Positions 42,523-52,979 of a stretch of DNA of 64,000 nucleotides are shown here, piece by piece. Under the pieces are notes generated by a model. It made no database searches. It was not told where the DNA came from and saw only the letters and a program-made list of their open reading frames with translations. The position numbers and the translations under genes were made by a program. This stretch comes from Shimia ponticola (GTDB lineage Bacteria > Pseudomonadota > Alphaproteobacteria > Rhodobacterales > Rhodobacteraceae), in assembly GCF_007995215.1 (NCBI RefSeq), contig NZ_VCDK01000006.1, positions 310,001 to 374,000 on the forward strand. The letters are read 5' to 3'. Positions within the stretch are counted from its first letter, which is position 1; each line of letters starts with the position of its first letter.

Positions 42523-45135
42523 ATGAACTTAGAGAAGTTCACCGAGCGTGCGCGCGGGTTCCTGCAGGCGGCGCAAACGATTGCCGCCCGGGAAGATCAC
42601 CAGCGGCTGACCCCTGAACACTTGCTGAAAGCGTTGATGGATGACGGCGAAGGACTTGCCGCCAATCTGATCGGTCGTGCCGGTGGCAACGCTGGCGCCG
42701 TCGCGCAGGCAGCCGACATCGCCGTGGGAAAATTGCCCAAGGTGACGGGCGGCAATGGGCAGATGTCCATGGACCAGACGCTGGCCAAGGTGCTGGCCGA
42801 GGCTGAGAGCGTCGCGAAGAAGGCCAAAGACAGCTTTGTCCCAGTAGAGCGGGTCTTGATGGCATTGGCGCTTGTAAAATCCGCTGCCAAAGACGCACTG
42901 GGCGCAGGCAACGTCACCGCGCAGAAGCTCAATGAGGCGATCAATGATCTGCGTCAGGGCCGGACAGCGGATAGCGCGTCGGCTGAAGACAGCTATGAGG
43001 CGCTTGAGAAATATGCGACCGATCTGACCGCGCGAGCGCGCGAGGGCAAGATTGACCCGATCATTGGTCGCGACGATGAAATCCGCCGTGCGATGCAGGT
43101 GCTAAGCCGCCGGACCAAGAACAATCCGGTTCTGATCGGTGAACCCGGCGTGGGTAAGACCGCTATTGCCGAGGGGCTCGCCCTGCGGATCATTGATGGT
43201 GACGTACCGGAAAGCTTGCGGAACAAGCGGCTTCTCTCGCTCGACATGGGCGCTCTGATCGCTGGTGCGAAGTATCGGGGTGAGTTTGAAGAACGCCTCA
43301 AGGCTGTGTTGAATGAGGTCACGGCTGCGGCTGGCGACATCATCCTTTTCATTGACGAAATGCACACGCTGGTCGGTGCCGGTAAATCGGACGGCGCGAT
43401 GGATGCGTCGAACCTGCTGAAGCCTGCGCTTGCGCGGGGCGAATTGCACTGTGTCGGAGCGACGACGCTGGATGAGTACCGCAAACACGTGGAGAAGGAC
43501 GCGGCATTGGCACGGCGGTTCCAGCCTGTGCAGGTGGATGAGCCAACTGTTGTCGATACGATTTCGATCCTCCGCGGTATCAAGGAGAAATACGAGCTGC
43601 ACCACGGTGTGCGGATCAGCGATAGCGCGCTGGTGACGGCGGCAACCTTGTCGCACCGCTACATCACCGACCGCTTTCTGCCGGACAAGGCCATCGACTT
43701 GATGGACGAGGCCGCGTCGCGTTTGCGGATGGAAGTGGACTCCAAGCCCGAGGAACTCGACGCATTGGACCGAGACATCATGCAAAAGCAGATCGAGGTC
43801 GAGGCACTGCGGCTTGAGGACGATCAGGCGTCGAAAGATCGGCTGGAGACCTTGGAAAAGGCGCTGTCCGAACTGCAGGAGCGATCATCCGAGATGACGG
43901 CGCAGTGGCAGGCAGAGCGGGACAAACTGGCGTCGGCTCGCGATCTGAAAGAGCAGTTGGATGTTGTGCGCGCTGATCTGGACCGTGCAAAGCGCGAAGG
44001 CAATCTGGCGAAGGCTGGTGAGCTGTCCTACGGCGTGATCCCCGAGCTTGAGAAAAAGCTGGGCGAGGCCGAGGATGCCGAAGGCAAGATGGTCGAAGAG
44101 GCTGTGCGCCCTGAGCAGATCGCGCAGGTTGTCGAGCGCTGGACCGGGATCCCGACGTCCAAGATGCTGGAAGGCGAGCGTGAGAAGCTGCTGCGCATGG
44201 AAGACGGTCTGCACAAGCGGGTCATCGGTCAGAATAGCGCGGTTAAGGCGGTGGCAAATGCTGTGCGCCGGGCGCGGGCTGGGCTGAACGACGAGAACCG
44301 TCCGCTTGGGTCGTTCCTGTTCCTTGGGCCAACCGGTGTCGGTAAGACCGAGTTGACCAAAGCGGTTGCCGAGTTCCTGTTTGATGACGATAGCGCCATG
44401 GTTCGGATCGACATGTCCGAGTTCATGGAGAAACACGCGGTTGCCCGTCTGATCGGCGCGCCTCCGGGTTACGTCGGTTACGACGAAGGCGGTGTGCTGA
44501 CCGAGGCCGTGCGGCGTAAGCCCTATCAGGTGGTCCTGTTCGATGAGGTCGAAAAGGCACACCCTGATGTGTTCAACGTCTTGTTGCAGGTCCTTGATGA
44601 CGGTGTGCTGACTGACGGTCAGGGCCGGACGGTGGACTTCAAACAAACGCTGATCATCCTGACGTCGAACCTTGGCGCGCAGGCGCTGTCGCAACTGCCG
44701 GATGGCGCGGATGCATCGGCCGCCAAGCGCGATGTGATGGATGCGGTCCGGGCGCATTTCCGGCCCGAGTTCCTGAACCGTCTGGACGAGACCATCATCT
44801 TTGACCGTCTGGGGCGCACCGATATGGACGGCATTGTCGACATCCAGCTGGCCCGCCTGCGCAAGCGGTTGGCCGGGCGCAAGATCGCGCTGGAGTTGGA
44901 CGATGGTGCCCGGACGTGGCTCGCCGACGAAGGCTATGACCCTGTCTTCGGTGCGCGTCCTCTGAAGCGCGTGATCCAACGTGCGTTGCAGGACCAGTTG
45001 GCTGAAATGCTGCTGGCCGGTGACGTGAAGGATGGCGACACAATTCAGGTCAGCGCAGGGGTCGATGGTCTGATCGTGGGGGACCGGATCAGTTCATCAA
45101 ACCGGCAACCACCCGAGGATGTCGTGGTCCACTAA
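42523..45135 (+). CDS. clpB: ATP-dependent disaggregase ClpB
   Basis: 870 residues. An N-terminal Clp repeat domain (1-150), the first AAA domain with [15 protein letters not shown] (about 205) and [11 protein letters not shown], the coiled-coil middle domain that marks ClpB (about 410-530; [43 protein letters not shown]), the second AAA domain with [16 protein letters not shown] and [20 protein letters not shown], and a C-terminal D2-small domain. It resolves aggregates with DnaK after heat stress. AAGGAGA precedes the ATG; an in-frame upstream extension lacks ClpB features. Confidence 0.97.
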   Translation: MNLEKFTERARGFLQAAQTIAAREDHQRLTPEHLLKALMDDGEGLAANLIGRAGGNAGAVAQAADIAVGKLPKVTGGNGQMSMDQTLAKVLAEAESVAKKAKDSFVPVERVLMALALVKSAAKDALGAGNVTAQKLNEAINDLRQGRTADSASAEDSYEALEKYATDLTARAREGKIDPIIGRDDEIRRAMQVLSRRTKNNPVLIGEPGVGKTAIAEGLALRIIDGDVPESLRNKRLLSLDMGALIAGAKYRGEFEERLKAVLNEVTAAAGDIILFIDEMHTLVGAGKSDGAMDASNLLKPALARGELHCVGATTLDEYRKHVEKDAALARRFQPVQVDEPTVVDTISILRGIKEKYELHHGVRISDSALVTAATLSHRYITDRFLPDKAIDLMDEAASRLRMEVDSKPEELDALDRDIMQKQIEVEALRLEDDQASKDRLETLEKALSELQERSSEMTAQWQAERDKLASARDLKEQLDVVRADLDRAKREGNLAKAGELSYGVIPELEKKLGEAEDAEGKMVEEAVRPEQIAQVVERWTGIPTSKMLEGEREKLLRMEDGLHKRVIGQNSAVKAVANAVRRARAGLNDENRPLGSFLFLGPTGVGKTELTKAVAEFLFDDDSAMVRIDMSEFMEKHAVARLIGAPPGYVGYDEGGVLTEAVRRKPYQVVLFDEVEKAHPDVFNVLLQVLDDGVLTDGQGRTVDFKQTLIILTSNLGAQALSQLPDGADASAAKRDVMDAVRAHFRPEFLNRLDETIIFDRLGRTDMDGIVDIQLARLRKRLAGRKIALELDDGARTWLADEGYDPVFGARPLKRVIQRALQDQLAEMLLAGDVKDGDTIQVSAGVDGLIVGDRISSSNRQPPEDVVVH

Positions 45136-45140
45136 ACGCA

Positions 45141-45169
45141 AAGCCCCGCAGCGATGCGGGGCTTTTTTT
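45141..45169 (+). terminator. Rho-independent terminator of clpB
   Basis: AAGCCCCGCA and TGCGGGGCTT form a perfect 10-bp stem with a GCGA loop, followed by TTTTTTT. It starts five bases after the clpB stop. Confidence 0.95.
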
Positions 45170-45242
45170 GTTTTGAAGCCATGGCGGTCGGCCTGTTCTT
45201 GCTCGTTGGCTGAAGGTCTAGCCTTTCGAAAGCGGCAGGCGG

Positions 45243-45791
45243 TTACATGAAAAGCGCTGGAGATTTTTCTGTGAATACCCGGATGTAGTCGCCCGGACTG
45301 GACCCGGCCCATGAGACCCAAAGGCGGTGCGGGTCATCTTCGTCGATCCAGACCAGATCACCGCGTTCCAGTCCGCGCAAACCAGTGCTGATACAAGTGA
45401 CCTGCGTGTTTGCGAGAAAATCGGTGGCAGCCATTGTGTCCTGTTGTGCGGCAACACCGAGGATAGGCGCGTGGAAATCGACATGACCCATGTGAAAGCC
45501 ATCAAGGCTGTCAAAGAATACGTAATGGCTGGCCACTACTGTGCCTGCCGGGATCATGCCGCCTTCGTTGCCGATATCGATGCGGAGCGGTTCAATCAGG
45601 GTGATGTTCTGGTCTTCGTCAAAGGCATAGAGGTGGTCGGTGTTGAAGGTATCTGCACCAACAGCGAAAGGTGTCTCGGTGCTGAGCTTCACGAATTGAC
45701 CGTTGCCGTGCTGGTTCACGATGGCGCCGCCTATGACGGTGGCATCGGCGGTCGTGGTGACTAGACAGAAAACCAGAAAGAGATGGCGCAT
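45243..45791 (-). CDS. Uncharacterised secreted protein
   Basis: 182 residues with a signal peptide (MRHLFLVFCLVTTTADATV, cut after ADA). The mature part is acidic and beta-rich (FDEDQNITLIEPLRIDIGNEGGMIPAGTVVASHYVFFDSLDGFHMGHVDF). The phrase I-P-A-G-T-V-V-A-S-H resembles part of repeat-type extracellular proteins in marine bacteria, but I cannot name the family. AAGGGAAACCGCC precedes the ATG at 45791; an in-frame start at 45821 has no ribosome site. Confidence 0.7.
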   Translation of the reverse strand: MRHLFLVFCLVTTTADATVIGGAIVNQHGNGQFVKLSTETPFAVGADTFNTDHLYAFDEDQNITLIEPLRIDIGNEGGMIPAGTVVASHYVFFDSLDGFHMGHVDFHAPILGVAAQQDTMAATDFLANTQVTCISTGLRGLERGDLVWIDEDDPHRLWVSWAGSSPGDYIRVFTEKSPALFM

Positions 45792-45886
45792 GGCGGTTTC
45801 CCTTGCTTTGACAAGTATCATCGCATCCTAGGGCAGAATGCCGGCGCGCCGGCAGTCATATTCCTGAGGGGTCGCCTGTCACATAT

Positions 45887-45906
45887 ATTTCATATATTCA
45901 TGAAAT
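45887..45906. promoter_or_regulatory. Operator palindrome of the arsenic operon
   Basis: ATTTCAT-N6-ATGAAAT, perfectly symmetric over seven-base arms, directly abuts the start of the ArsR-ArsC fusion. Its AT-rich form and position fit self-repression by the ArsR domain. Confidence 0.7.
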
Positions 45907-46755
45907 ATGGAATCAATGCTGATAGATCGACTTAGTACACTGGCCCATCCGCAAAGAATGGCTGTTTTTCGGCTGCTGATGCGCCGGTTTCCGGACGCGC
46001 TGCCGGCGGGTGAGATTGCGCAGGCACTGAGGCTGAAGGCGTCGACGACCTCTGTTTATCTGGGTGCTCTGACGCGGGCTGAACTCATCACACAAGAACG
46101 GCAGGGCACGTCGTTGCGATATGCTCTGGATCTCGCTGGGGCGCAGGGCATGGTCCGATCGCTGTTTCTGGATTGTTGCGGGGGACGGCCCGACCTGTGC
46201 CCGCCTGAGTTTGTGGACCCGTTCAGAGAAGGGTTGGGACAGACGCCGCAAGACAAGTTCAACGTCCTGTTCATTTGCACCGGAAACTCCGCCCGGTCGA
46301 TTTTCGCCGAAGCCTTGTTGCGCGATTTGGCCGGAGATCGGTTCAACGTGTTTTCCGCCGGGACCTTTCCATCTGACGCGCCGCATCCGTTGGCTTTGGC
46401 CACTTTGGAACAGGCGGGCGTATCTATCGAAAATCTGCGGTCCCAGTCCCTGGCAGAGTTCCAAGGGCAGGACGCCCCGATCATGCAGTTCGTCTTTACG
46501 GTCTGTGATCAAGCCGCAAACGAAGAATGCCCGGCATGGCCCGGGCAGCCGATCACGGCGCATTGGGGCCTGCCCGACCCGGCCAAAGTTGAAGGGTCCG
46601 AAGTCGAGCACAAAGCCGCATTTCGCGCGGCGTTTGAGGCGATGAAGGGCCGGATCGAAGCCTTTGCCGCCCTTCCCATCGAAACGCTGAGCGGTCTGAC
46701 ACTGCAGGCGCAGGTCGATGGGATCGGGCGCGAAATCATTGAAACCAAGGACTAA
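45907..46755 (+). CDS. ArsR-ArsC fusion (regulator plus low-molecular-weight arsenate reductase)
   Basis: 282 residues. Residues about 5-95 are an ArsR-type winged helix (LSTLAHPQRMAVFRLLMRRFPDALPAGEIAQALRLKASTTSVYLGAL). Residues about 118-260 form a low-molecular-weight phosphatase domain with the active loop ICTGNSARS (C-x5-R-S), ending in VFTVCDQAANEECP and PDPAKVEG (the general acid Asp). So one chain may sense arsenic and reduce arsenate. The ATG overlaps the operator edge; a second ATG at 45916 is a good alternative, and no ribosome site is visible, so translation may be leaderless. It is four bases before the GAPDH gene. Confidence 0.9.
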   Translation: MESMLIDRLSTLAHPQRMAVFRLLMRRFPDALPAGEIAQALRLKASTTSVYLGALTRAELITQERQGTSLRYALDLAGAQGMVRSLFLDCCGGRPDLCPPEFVDPFREGLGQTPQDKFNVLFICTGNSARSIFAEALLRDLAGDRFNVFSAGTFPSDAPHPLALATLEQAGVSIENLRSQSLAEFQGQDAPIMQFVFTVCDQAANEECPAWPGQPITAHWGLPDPAKVEGSEVEHKAAFRAAFEAMKGRIEAFAALPIETLSGLTLQAQVDGIGREIIETKD

Positions 46756-46758
46756 GAC

Positions 46759-47757
46759 ATGACCACCTACGCGCTGAACGGCCTTGGCCGGATCGGAAAA
46801 CTGGCGCTGAAGCCTTTGCTGGAGAGCGGCGCAGAGATCGCGTTTGTAAATGATGCAGTTGGCGGTCCTGCGATGCACGCCCACCTGCTTGAATTCGACA
46901 CTGTGCATGGACGCTGGGACGCAGAGTTCTCGGCAGATTACAGCAGCATCACCATCAACGGCACGCGCATTCCGGCCCTGCAAGAGCGCACGATTGAGGC
47001 GCTGCCGCTGGGTGGTGTCGATGTGGTGATCGACTGCACCGGTGTGTTCAAGACCGAGGCCAAGTTACAGCCCTATTTCGACGCGGGCGTTCAAAAGGTG
47101 GTTGTTTCCGCACCGGTCAAGGACGGCAACGCGGCAAACATCGTCTATGGCGTGAACCACGACATCTATGACCCGGCGACCCACCGCATTGTGACGGCTG
47201 CGAGTTGTACGACCAACTGTTTGGCCCCCGTGGTGAAGGTGATCCACGAAGGTCTGGGCATCAAACACGGGTCGATCACGACGATCCATGATGTGACGAA
47301 TACGCAGACGATCGTGGACCGCCCGGCCAAGGACCTGCGCCGCGCGCGCTCGGCCTTGAACTCTCTGATCCCGACGACGACCGGCTCGGCGACGGCCATC
47401 ACTCTGATCTATCCGGAACTGACGGGGAAGTTGAACGGGCATGCGGTGCGAGTGCCGCTCTTGAATGCGTCGCTGACCGATTGCGTTTTTGAGGTAGCGC
47501 GAGAGACAACGTCCGAAGAGGTGAACGCGTTGTTCAAGGCCGCAGCGGAGGGGCCTTTGAAAGGCATCCTCGGCTACGAGGAGCGGCCATTGGTGTCGAC
47601 CGATTACGTCAATGACGCGCGGTCTTCGATCGTGGATGCTCCGTCGACAATGGTGATCAACGGCACGCAGGTAAAGGTCTATGCGTGGTACGACAATGAG
47701 TGGGGCTATGCCCATCGCCTGATTGATGTCGCACGGATGGTTGGGGTCTCGCTGTGA
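46759..47757 (+). CDS. Glyceraldehyde-3-phosphate dehydrogenase of the ArsJ pathway
   Basis: 332 residues with the GAPDH hallmark [14 protein letters not shown], catalytic Cys about residue 152. The N-terminal nucleotide domain begins [14 protein letters not shown]. In arsenic operons this enzyme makes 1-arseno-3-phosphoglycerate from glyceraldehyde 3-phosphate and arsenate; ArsJ then exports it. The usual N-terminal NGFGRIGR is NGLGRIGK here. The stop overlaps the arsJ GTG start as GTGA. Confidence 0.93.
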   Translation: MTTYALNGLGRIGKLALKPLLESGAEIAFVNDAVGGPAMHAHLLEFDTVHGRWDAEFSADYSSITINGTRIPALQERTIEALPLGGVDVVIDCTGVFKTEAKLQPYFDAGVQKVVVSAPVKDGNAANIVYGVNHDIYDPATHRIVTAASCTTNCLAPVVKVIHEGLGIKHGSITTIHDVTNTQTIVDRPAKDLRRARSALNSLIPTTTGSATAITLIYPELTGKLNGHAVRVPLLNASLTDCVFEVARETTSEEVNALFKAAAEGPLKGILGYEERPLVSTDYVNDARSSIVDAPSTMVINGTQVKVYAWYDNEWGYAHRLIDVARMVGVSL

Positions 47758-49028
47758 CCGACCGTCCGGAGGGATTTGCCGCCTATGTCGCCGTCACGGC
47801 GGCCTATTGGGCGTTCATGCTGACCGATGGCGCGCTGCGGATGTTGGTGCTGCTACACTTCAACACGCTGGGCTTTTCACCGGTGCAACTGGCGTATCTT
47901 TTCGTTCTGTACGAAGTCGCCGGGGTCGTGACGAACCTGAGCGCTGGATGGATTGCGGCGCGGTTTGGACTGACGAGCACGCTTTATGCGGGGCTGGTGC
48001 TGCAGGTCGTAGCCTTGGCGGCACTGGCGCAGCTGAATCCGGCGTGGTCGGTGCCGGCGTCGGTCGTCTTTGTCATGCTGGTGCAGGGCTTGTCCGGTGT
48101 TGCTAAGGACCTCGCCAAGATGAGTTCCAAGAGCGCGGTGAAACTGCTGGCGCCGTCAGAAAATGCGGGGCTCTTTCGCTGGGTTGCTGTGCTGACCGGG
48201 TCCAAGAACGCGGTCAAAGGCTGCGGGTTCTTGATTGGGGCGGTCGCGCTGGGGCTGGTCGGGTTTGTGCCTGCTGTTCTGGGTATGGCGGTGATCCTTG
48301 GGCTGATCTTCCTCTCCGTGATTTGGGGCATGCCGCCGGGTCTGCCTGCGGGCAAGAAAGGCGCGAAGTTCAAAGAGGTCTTCTCGAACAACCCGAATGT
48401 CAATTGGCTCAGCCTCGGGCGCGTGTTCCTGTTTGGAGCGCGGGATGTGTGGTTTGTGGTGGGCATTCCGATCTATTTCTATTCGGTCCTGTCGGATGGC
48501 ACGCCAGAGGGCAATCGCGCGGCATTCTTTATGGTCGGCACCTTCATGGCGGTTTGGGTGATCCTGTACGGCGCGGTGCAGGCCTCTGCGCCGCGTTTGC
48601 TCCGGGCTAAGGAGAAGTCAGAGGATGAGATCATTGCCAGCGCGCAGGGCTGGGTTGGGGCGCTGTTCTTTGTGCCTGCCGCGCTGGCGCTGGCTGCGTG
48701 GGGCGCGGGTGGACCGGCCAATTGGCTGACAGGGGCGGTGGTCGTTGGCCTCTTGGCCTTTGGGGCGCTTTTTGCGCTGAACTCGTCATTGCATTCCTAC
48801 CTTATCCTGCATTTCACGAGTGCCGAGCGGGTCACGATGGATGTGGGGTTTTACTACATGGCCAATGCGGCGGGGCGCCTGATCGGGACGCTGCTGTCCG
48901 GGCTCACCTATCAGGTGGGTGGGCTGCCGCTTTGTCTGGCCACCGCTGCCGTGATGATTGCGGGGTCTTATCTGTCGATTGGGCGGATCGGGCCAAATGC
49001 GCCCGCAGGCGCGCCTCACACCACCTGA
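47754..49028 (+). CDS. arsJ: ArsJ organoarsenical efflux permease
   Basis: 424 residues, major facilitator type with about twelve helices. It begins [40 protein letters not shown], close to known ArsJ N-termini, with [24 protein letters not shown] in the second cytoplasmic loop region. It moves 1-arseno-3-phosphoglycerate out of the cell, where it breaks down to arsenate. GTG start in the 4-base overlap with the GAPDH gene. The regulator-reductase fusion upstream completes a three-gene arsenic resistance operon. Confidence 0.94.
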   Translation: MTDRPEGFAAYVAVTAAYWAFMLTDGALRMLVLLHFNTLGFSPVQLAYLFVLYEVAGVVTNLSAGWIAARFGLTSTLYAGLVLQVVALAALAQLNPAWSVPASVVFVMLVQGLSGVAKDLAKMSSKSAVKLLAPSENAGLFRWVAVLTGSKNAVKGCGFLIGAVALGLVGFVPAVLGMAVILGLIFLSVIWGMPPGLPAGKKGAKFKEVFSNNPNVNWLSLGRVFLFGARDVWFVVGIPIYFYSVLSDGTPEGNRAAFFMVGTFMAVWVILYGAVQASAPRLLRAKEKSEDEIIASAQGWVGALFFVPAALALAAWGAGGPANWLTGAVVVGLLAFGALFALNSSLHSYLILHFTSAERVTMDVGFYYMANAAGRLIGTLLSGLTYQVGGLPLCLATAAVMIAGSYLSIGRIGPNAPAGAPHTT

Positions 49029-49101
49029 CGCAAAACTGACTGGATCGGTGCTGGTATGCGGCGCGCGCTTTGCCTAGCGTGGCGGGCAGGAGGAGGCGCG
49101 T

Positions 49102-50598
49102 ATGGGTGAGATGTTTGATTGGGTCGGGTTCCTGTTTCAGGCGCTGGCGATTGGGTTTGTGGTGGTCGTGGGGGCGTTTGCGGCGGTGGCGCTGATGATG
49201 TTCATCGCCGACCGCAGCCAGACCGAGGACGCGGTCCGCCGCAATTACCCGGTGATCGGGCGGTTCAGGCACATCTTCACCGAGCTGGGCGAATTCTTTC
49301 GCCAGTATTTCTTTGCTATGGACCGCGAGGAGCTGCCGTTTAACCGGGCGCAGCGGGACTGGATCGGGCGCGCGACCAAGGGCAAGGACAGCACGATTGC
49401 GTTCGGTTCCACCCGGCCTTTAGGCATCCCCGGCACGCCGATCTTCACCAATGCGGCCTTTCCCCCGATTGACGGTCAGTTCTGCGAGACGCGGCCTGTG
49501 ACCATCGGCGCGGGCTGTCTGCAGCCCTATGTGGCGACGTCGATCATCAACATATCCGGCATGTCCTACGGCGCGCTGTCGCGGCCCGCGATCGAGGCGC
49601 TGAGCAAGGGCGCGAAGGAGGCGGGCATCTGGATGAACACGGGCGAGGGCGGGCTGTCGCCCTATCACCTGTCGGGTGGGGCGGACATCGTGTTTCAGAT
49701 CGGCACGGCCAAGTACGGCGTGCGGGATGCCGAGGGGAACCTGAGCGATGAGAAACTGCGCGAGGTCGCGGCGCACAATCAGGTGCGGATGTTCGAGATC
49801 AAGCTGGCCCAGGGCGCTAAACCGGGCAAGGGCGGCATTCTGCCCGCAGAAAAGGTGAATGCAGAGATCGCGGCGATCCGGGGCATTCCAGAGGGGAAAT
49901 CCTCCATCAGTCCGAACCGCCATGTGGAAGTTGATGACTTTGACGACCTGCTGGACCTGATCGACCGCGTGCGGCGGGTGACTGGCAAACCCACGGGCTT
50001 CAAGACGGTGATCGGCGACCCGGCGGATTTTGAGGCGTTCTTTGAGGTGCTGGCCAAACGCGGGCCGGACGCCGCGCCCGATTTCATCACGATTGACGGG
50101 GGCGAGGGCGGGACGGGTGCGTCGCCCATGCCGCTGATGGATCTGGTCGGGATGAGCATCCGAGAGGCTCTGCCGCGTGTAGCCGATATGATTGAGAAGG
50201 CCGGGATGAAGGACCGCATCCGCCTGATTGCCTCGGGCAAGCTGGTCAATCCGGGTGACGTCGCATGGGCGCTGGCCGCAGGCGCGGATTTCGTGACCTC
50301 GGCCCGGGGGTTCATGTTCTCACTGGGCTGCATTCAGGCGCTGAAATGCAACAAGAACACCTGCCCCACAGGCATCACGACCCACGACCCAAGGTTCCAA
50401 AAGGGTCTGGTCCCCGAAGACAAATACCGCAAAGTCGCCCGCTACGCCCAGCATCTGACGAAAGAGGTCGAGACGATTGCCCATTCTGTCGGCGTGCTGG
50501 AGCCAAGGCAGCTAAGGCGGCGGCATGTGCGGATTGTTCAGCCGGATGGGCGGACGATGTCGATGGGGGAGTTGTGGCCGGGGGTGGGGAATCATTAG
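49102..50598 (+). CDS. Membrane-anchored FMN-binding glutamate synthase-family protein
   Basis: 498 residues. One membrane helix at about 8-33 (FQALAIGFVVVVGAFAAVALMMF). The rest is the glutamate synthase FMN barrel: ISGMSYGALSRPAIEALSKGAKEAGIWMNTGEGGLSPYHL, ITIDGGEGGTGASPMPLMD, RLIASGKLVNPGDVAWALAAGADF (FMN phosphate) and the Fe-S cysteine cluster CIQALKCNKNTCPTGI. The amidotransferase domain of GltB is absent, so it is not an ordinary glutamate synthase; many such stand-alone proteins are of unknown function. GGAGGAGG precedes the ATG. The sequence becomes AT-richer immediately after it. Confidence 0.87.
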   Translation: MGEMFDWVGFLFQALAIGFVVVVGAFAAVALMMFIADRSQTEDAVRRNYPVIGRFRHIFTELGEFFRQYFFAMDREELPFNRAQRDWIGRATKGKDSTIAFGSTRPLGIPGTPIFTNAAFPPIDGQFCETRPVTIGAGCLQPYVATSIINISGMSYGALSRPAIEALSKGAKEAGIWMNTGEGGLSPYHLSGGADIVFQIGTAKYGVRDAEGNLSDEKLREVAAHNQVRMFEIKLAQGAKPGKGGILPAEKVNAEIAAIRGIPEGKSSISPNRHVEVDDFDDLLDLIDRVRRVTGKPTGFKTVIGDPADFEAFFEVLAKRGPDAAPDFITIDGGEGGTGASPMPLMDLVGMSIREALPRVADMIEKAGMKDRIRLIASGKLVNPGDVAWALAAGADFVTSARGFMFSLGCIQALKCNKNTCPTGITTHDPRFQKGLVPEDKYRKVARYAQHLTKEVETIAHSVGVLEPRQLRRRHVRIVQPDGRTMSMGELWPGVGNH

Positions 50599-50870
50599 TA
50601 TCATTGTGGTTCGGTGAAGGATTTTCTTACACCTAGTTGAGGTCGAACGGCACTCTTTTGTGGGTCTAGGAATATTGAATTTCCGACCTTTCATAGTTTG
50701 TTGTTTTGGGTTTTTCCGCCGACCGTCAAGTTGCTCAGTTTTAGGCTGAAGATATTTTTTTTGATTGAGACCAATTGGACCGCTTCAGCAGATCCTGGAG
50801 ATATGGATTTGCCTTTACCCTCCTGTGATTGATGTTAGGTTCACCATAATTAAGCTGAGAAGGCTCTGAC
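50599..50870. other. AT-rich gap before the three-gene island
   Basis: 272 bases with no supported gene. The base composition drops (runs such as AAGATATTTTTTTTGATTG at 50749). TTGGAC at 50774 with AGATAT 18 bases later is a possible promoter for the island. No terminal repeats or recombinase gene could be found. Confidence 0.5.
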
Positions 50871-51905
50871 ATGTTCATTATTCGAGTTGTATATTACCTG
50901 CTGGTACTGCTGTGCATCGGGATCTCTTTGTTCCTCACTTATTTCGGGTTTGAGCGAACATTCGGGCCCCTCACGATCTACTTTACCGGAGTAATTGGCC
51001 TATTGCTTTTCGCGGCGGACTTCATGCTTCAGCGAAATAGAGAACGCGGTTTGCCTTGGGCTCCAGCATTCTTGTTGTTCATCTTGGCAGCAACATTTTC
51101 AAGTGTCAGCAACTTCAACTACCTGTATACCAACTTCATGACGAGCGACGTGCTCGCTTCGACGGTACGTGAGCAATATCGTGTCTTCTCCACAGACCTG
51201 ACGAACACAAGTGCCCGCCTCGAGCGGCTAGATGCCGTTCAAGAAGAAAGCGATCGGCGCGCACGGATCGAAACTGAGCTTCGCCAGATGTGGACGCAAA
51301 TGAACGATCCTGCACGGTTGGGGTGTGGTGAGCGCTGCGCGGGTCACATCAACGCCATTAATGCGCTCCTAGGTGTGGAGGTCACGGACCTGCGCAGGCC
51401 CGGTCCATCATCCACCCAAGCCGAACGCAAAGAATTCTACGACGCCTTTCGAGGCTTAGTGCAAGAGGCGCAAGAGAACTCAAGCGTCGCTGGCCCATTT
51501 CAGGCGGTCCGCGCCGTGATAAGCCAGATTGATGAGCGCCTAGCATTCTATGGAAACGCTGACGATGCACTGCGGGCAGGGGCTGATCTTAGTGTTCTCT
51601 CACAGCTCTCCGATGACAGTCAGATGATTGAGAGGGAGGCTAACGCGGTCCTACCCGCCTCTGCACAGGTGGACCACGCCTTCATTGATCCGACCTTAGG
51701 TCGGCTGGGCGAGATCGTTTATAGCCTACGCAACGGCTTCCTCGAAGTCCCAAGCCTTAGCGCGACGATCATGGCAGCGATCCTATCCATCGTCGTTGAC
51801 TTTGTGCCGATCCTTTATGCCTTTGTCGCGTTCCGCCCAGGAGAAGGTGGCGTACTGCCTGAAGAAGGACCAGGAACGTTTGACGAAATTGACGACGGTT
51901 TTTGA
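50871..51905 (+). CDS. Uncharacterised four-TM membrane protein (island gene A)
   Basis: 344 residues. Three helices near the N-terminus (about 7-26, 33-53, 62-80) and one near the C-terminus (about 297-320) frame a soluble region of about 215 residues. Positive residues between helices 2 and 3 (QRNRERG) place that loop inside, so the large soluble region would be periplasmic and the acidic tail cytoplasmic. The soluble part begins with a coiled coil (NTSARLERLDAVQEESDRRARIETELRQMW) and has one Cys pair (CGERC). The ribosome site is AGAAGG. No family recognised. The next gene starts within or right after its stop. Confidence 0.75.
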   Translation: MFIIRVVYYLLVLLCIGISLFLTYFGFERTFGPLTIYFTGVIGLLLFAADFMLQRNRERGLPWAPAFLLFILAATFSSVSNFNYLYTNFMTSDVLASTVREQYRVFSTDLTNTSARLERLDAVQEESDRRARIETELRQMWTQMNDPARLGCGERCAGHINAINALLGVEVTDLRRPGPSSTQAERKEFYDAFRGLVQEAQENSSVAGPFQAVRAVISQIDERLAFYGNADDALRAGADLSVLSQLSDDSQMIEREANAVLPASAQVDHAFIDPTLGRLGEIVYSLRNGFLEVPSLSATIMAAILSIVVDFVPILYAFVAFRPGEGGVLPEEGPGTFDEIDDGF

Positions 51906-51907
51906 CG

Positions 51908-52969
51908 ATGGAAAAGGATGACGATAAGCGGAAGGGTTCAGGCTTTTCGGATGTGCAAGCTTCTTACCTGTACACTGACAAAACTAGACCCATTGCGTCC
52001 GGCGGGACGATCCCCCCAGGTGTCGATGATGACGATGATCCCTTCGCAGAACTTGTAGGTAGCGGGGGAAGCGAAGCGGCATTTACGGCAGAGGACGCCC
52101 GCAGCCGCAGCGGTAACTACGTCATACCGTTTGGTTTGCCTGGCTCAGGGAAGACGACACTTCTTGCATCTTTGTTCAAGTACATTGATGAGTCGCCGAA
52201 CCTACAGAATGAGATCATCATTCCTGAACGACGAAAGGTGCCCAACTACGCGGGTCAGGCGATGCTGAACCAGTGGCAGAAGGTCTTCAACAGCGGAAGA
52301 TTCCTCGGCGCCACGCCGGTTGGCGCTGATGCTATTCGTGAGCTGACCTATGAAGTCGTTCCACTGAAGGGACAGAAGACGAAACTCAACTTCAGTGTCG
52401 TTGAAGTTTCTGGAGAAGACCTCGTTCGTGTCGTTGCACGAGAAGGCAGCAATCCTCGGCTTCCTGACGCTCTTGAAGCTCTCTTCAAAAACTCAAGGGT
52501 CCGTCCGACGATCATCTTGGTCGTTCACCCTAACAAGCTGGAGAACGATCTCCTCTTCCACAATCTCTTTACGTGGCTGAACCGCAACGTGAAGGATCGG
52601 ATCAAGACGTTTTCGCTGGCCGTGGTCATAGCTAATCCATCGCTAGCACTGCATCGCCTGCATCAAAGGCGGACAGATACGGTAGGGCTGGACGTCCTGA
52701 CCGGTGGCTTAACCAAAATATACCTTCAGGAATTCGCTCCTAAGACCTTCGCGATCTACAACTCCTGGCGCAAAGAAAAGAGGGCCATCACGCCTCTGCA
52801 TGTGGGGGATATTCGAGCATTTGAGGAGGGTGAAAAAACCGTGGAACGGATTGTCCGGTTCGACAAGCGCAACTCATCGCAGATATTCTCTTGGATTTAT
52901 CGTCAGTTCACTGGGAAGCGCTTAGGGCCAGGCACATTGGCGCGAATATTTCGGCAAATGAACAGCTGA
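51908..52969 (+). CDS. P-loop GTPase-like protein (island gene B)
   Basis: 353 residues. An acidic, disordered N-terminus of about 68 residues (with DDDDDPFAEL) leads to a P-loop domain. Walker A is GLPGSGKTT (about 76-84), and a switch II-like VVEVSGED comes at about 166-173, where an aspartate and the usual D-x-x-G-E would be expected. The expected G4 motif (N/T-K-x-D) is not obvious; LAVVIANPSLALH is in its place. This is closest to GTPases of the TRAFAC-like double-GTPase or bacterial conflict-system kind, but that is inference. The ATG at 51908 is used; a TTG two codons earlier overlaps the stop of gene A. Codon use includes TTA, ATA and AGA, rare in the neighbours. Confidence 0.75.
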   Translation: MEKDDDKRKGSGFSDVQASYLYTDKTRPIASGGTIPPGVDDDDDPFAELVGSGGSEAAFTAEDARSRSGNYVIPFGLPGSGKTTLLASLFKYIDESPNLQNEIIIPERRKVPNYAGQAMLNQWQKVFNSGRFLGATPVGADAIRELTYEVVPLKGQKTKLNFSVVEVSGEDLVRVVAREGSNPRLPDALEALFKNSRVRPTIILVVHPNKLENDLLFHNLFTWLNRNVKDRIKTFSLAVVIANPSLALHRLHQRRTDTVGLDVLTGGLTKIYLQEFAPKTFAIYNSWRKEKRAITPLHVGDIRAFEEGEKTVERIVRFDKRNSSQIFSWIYRQFTGKRLGPGTLARIFRQMNS

Positions 52970-52979
52970 TATTCGTCCC

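Noticed and set aside
43885-44979. 364-codon minus-strand frame inside clpB
   Set aside because: It is fully contained in the conserved AAA domains of clpB and is a shadow frame.
45913-46983. 356-codon minus-strand frame opposite the arsenic genes
   Set aside because: It overlaps the ArsR-ArsC fusion and GAPDH, which have clear family motifs; composition is typical of an antisense shadow.
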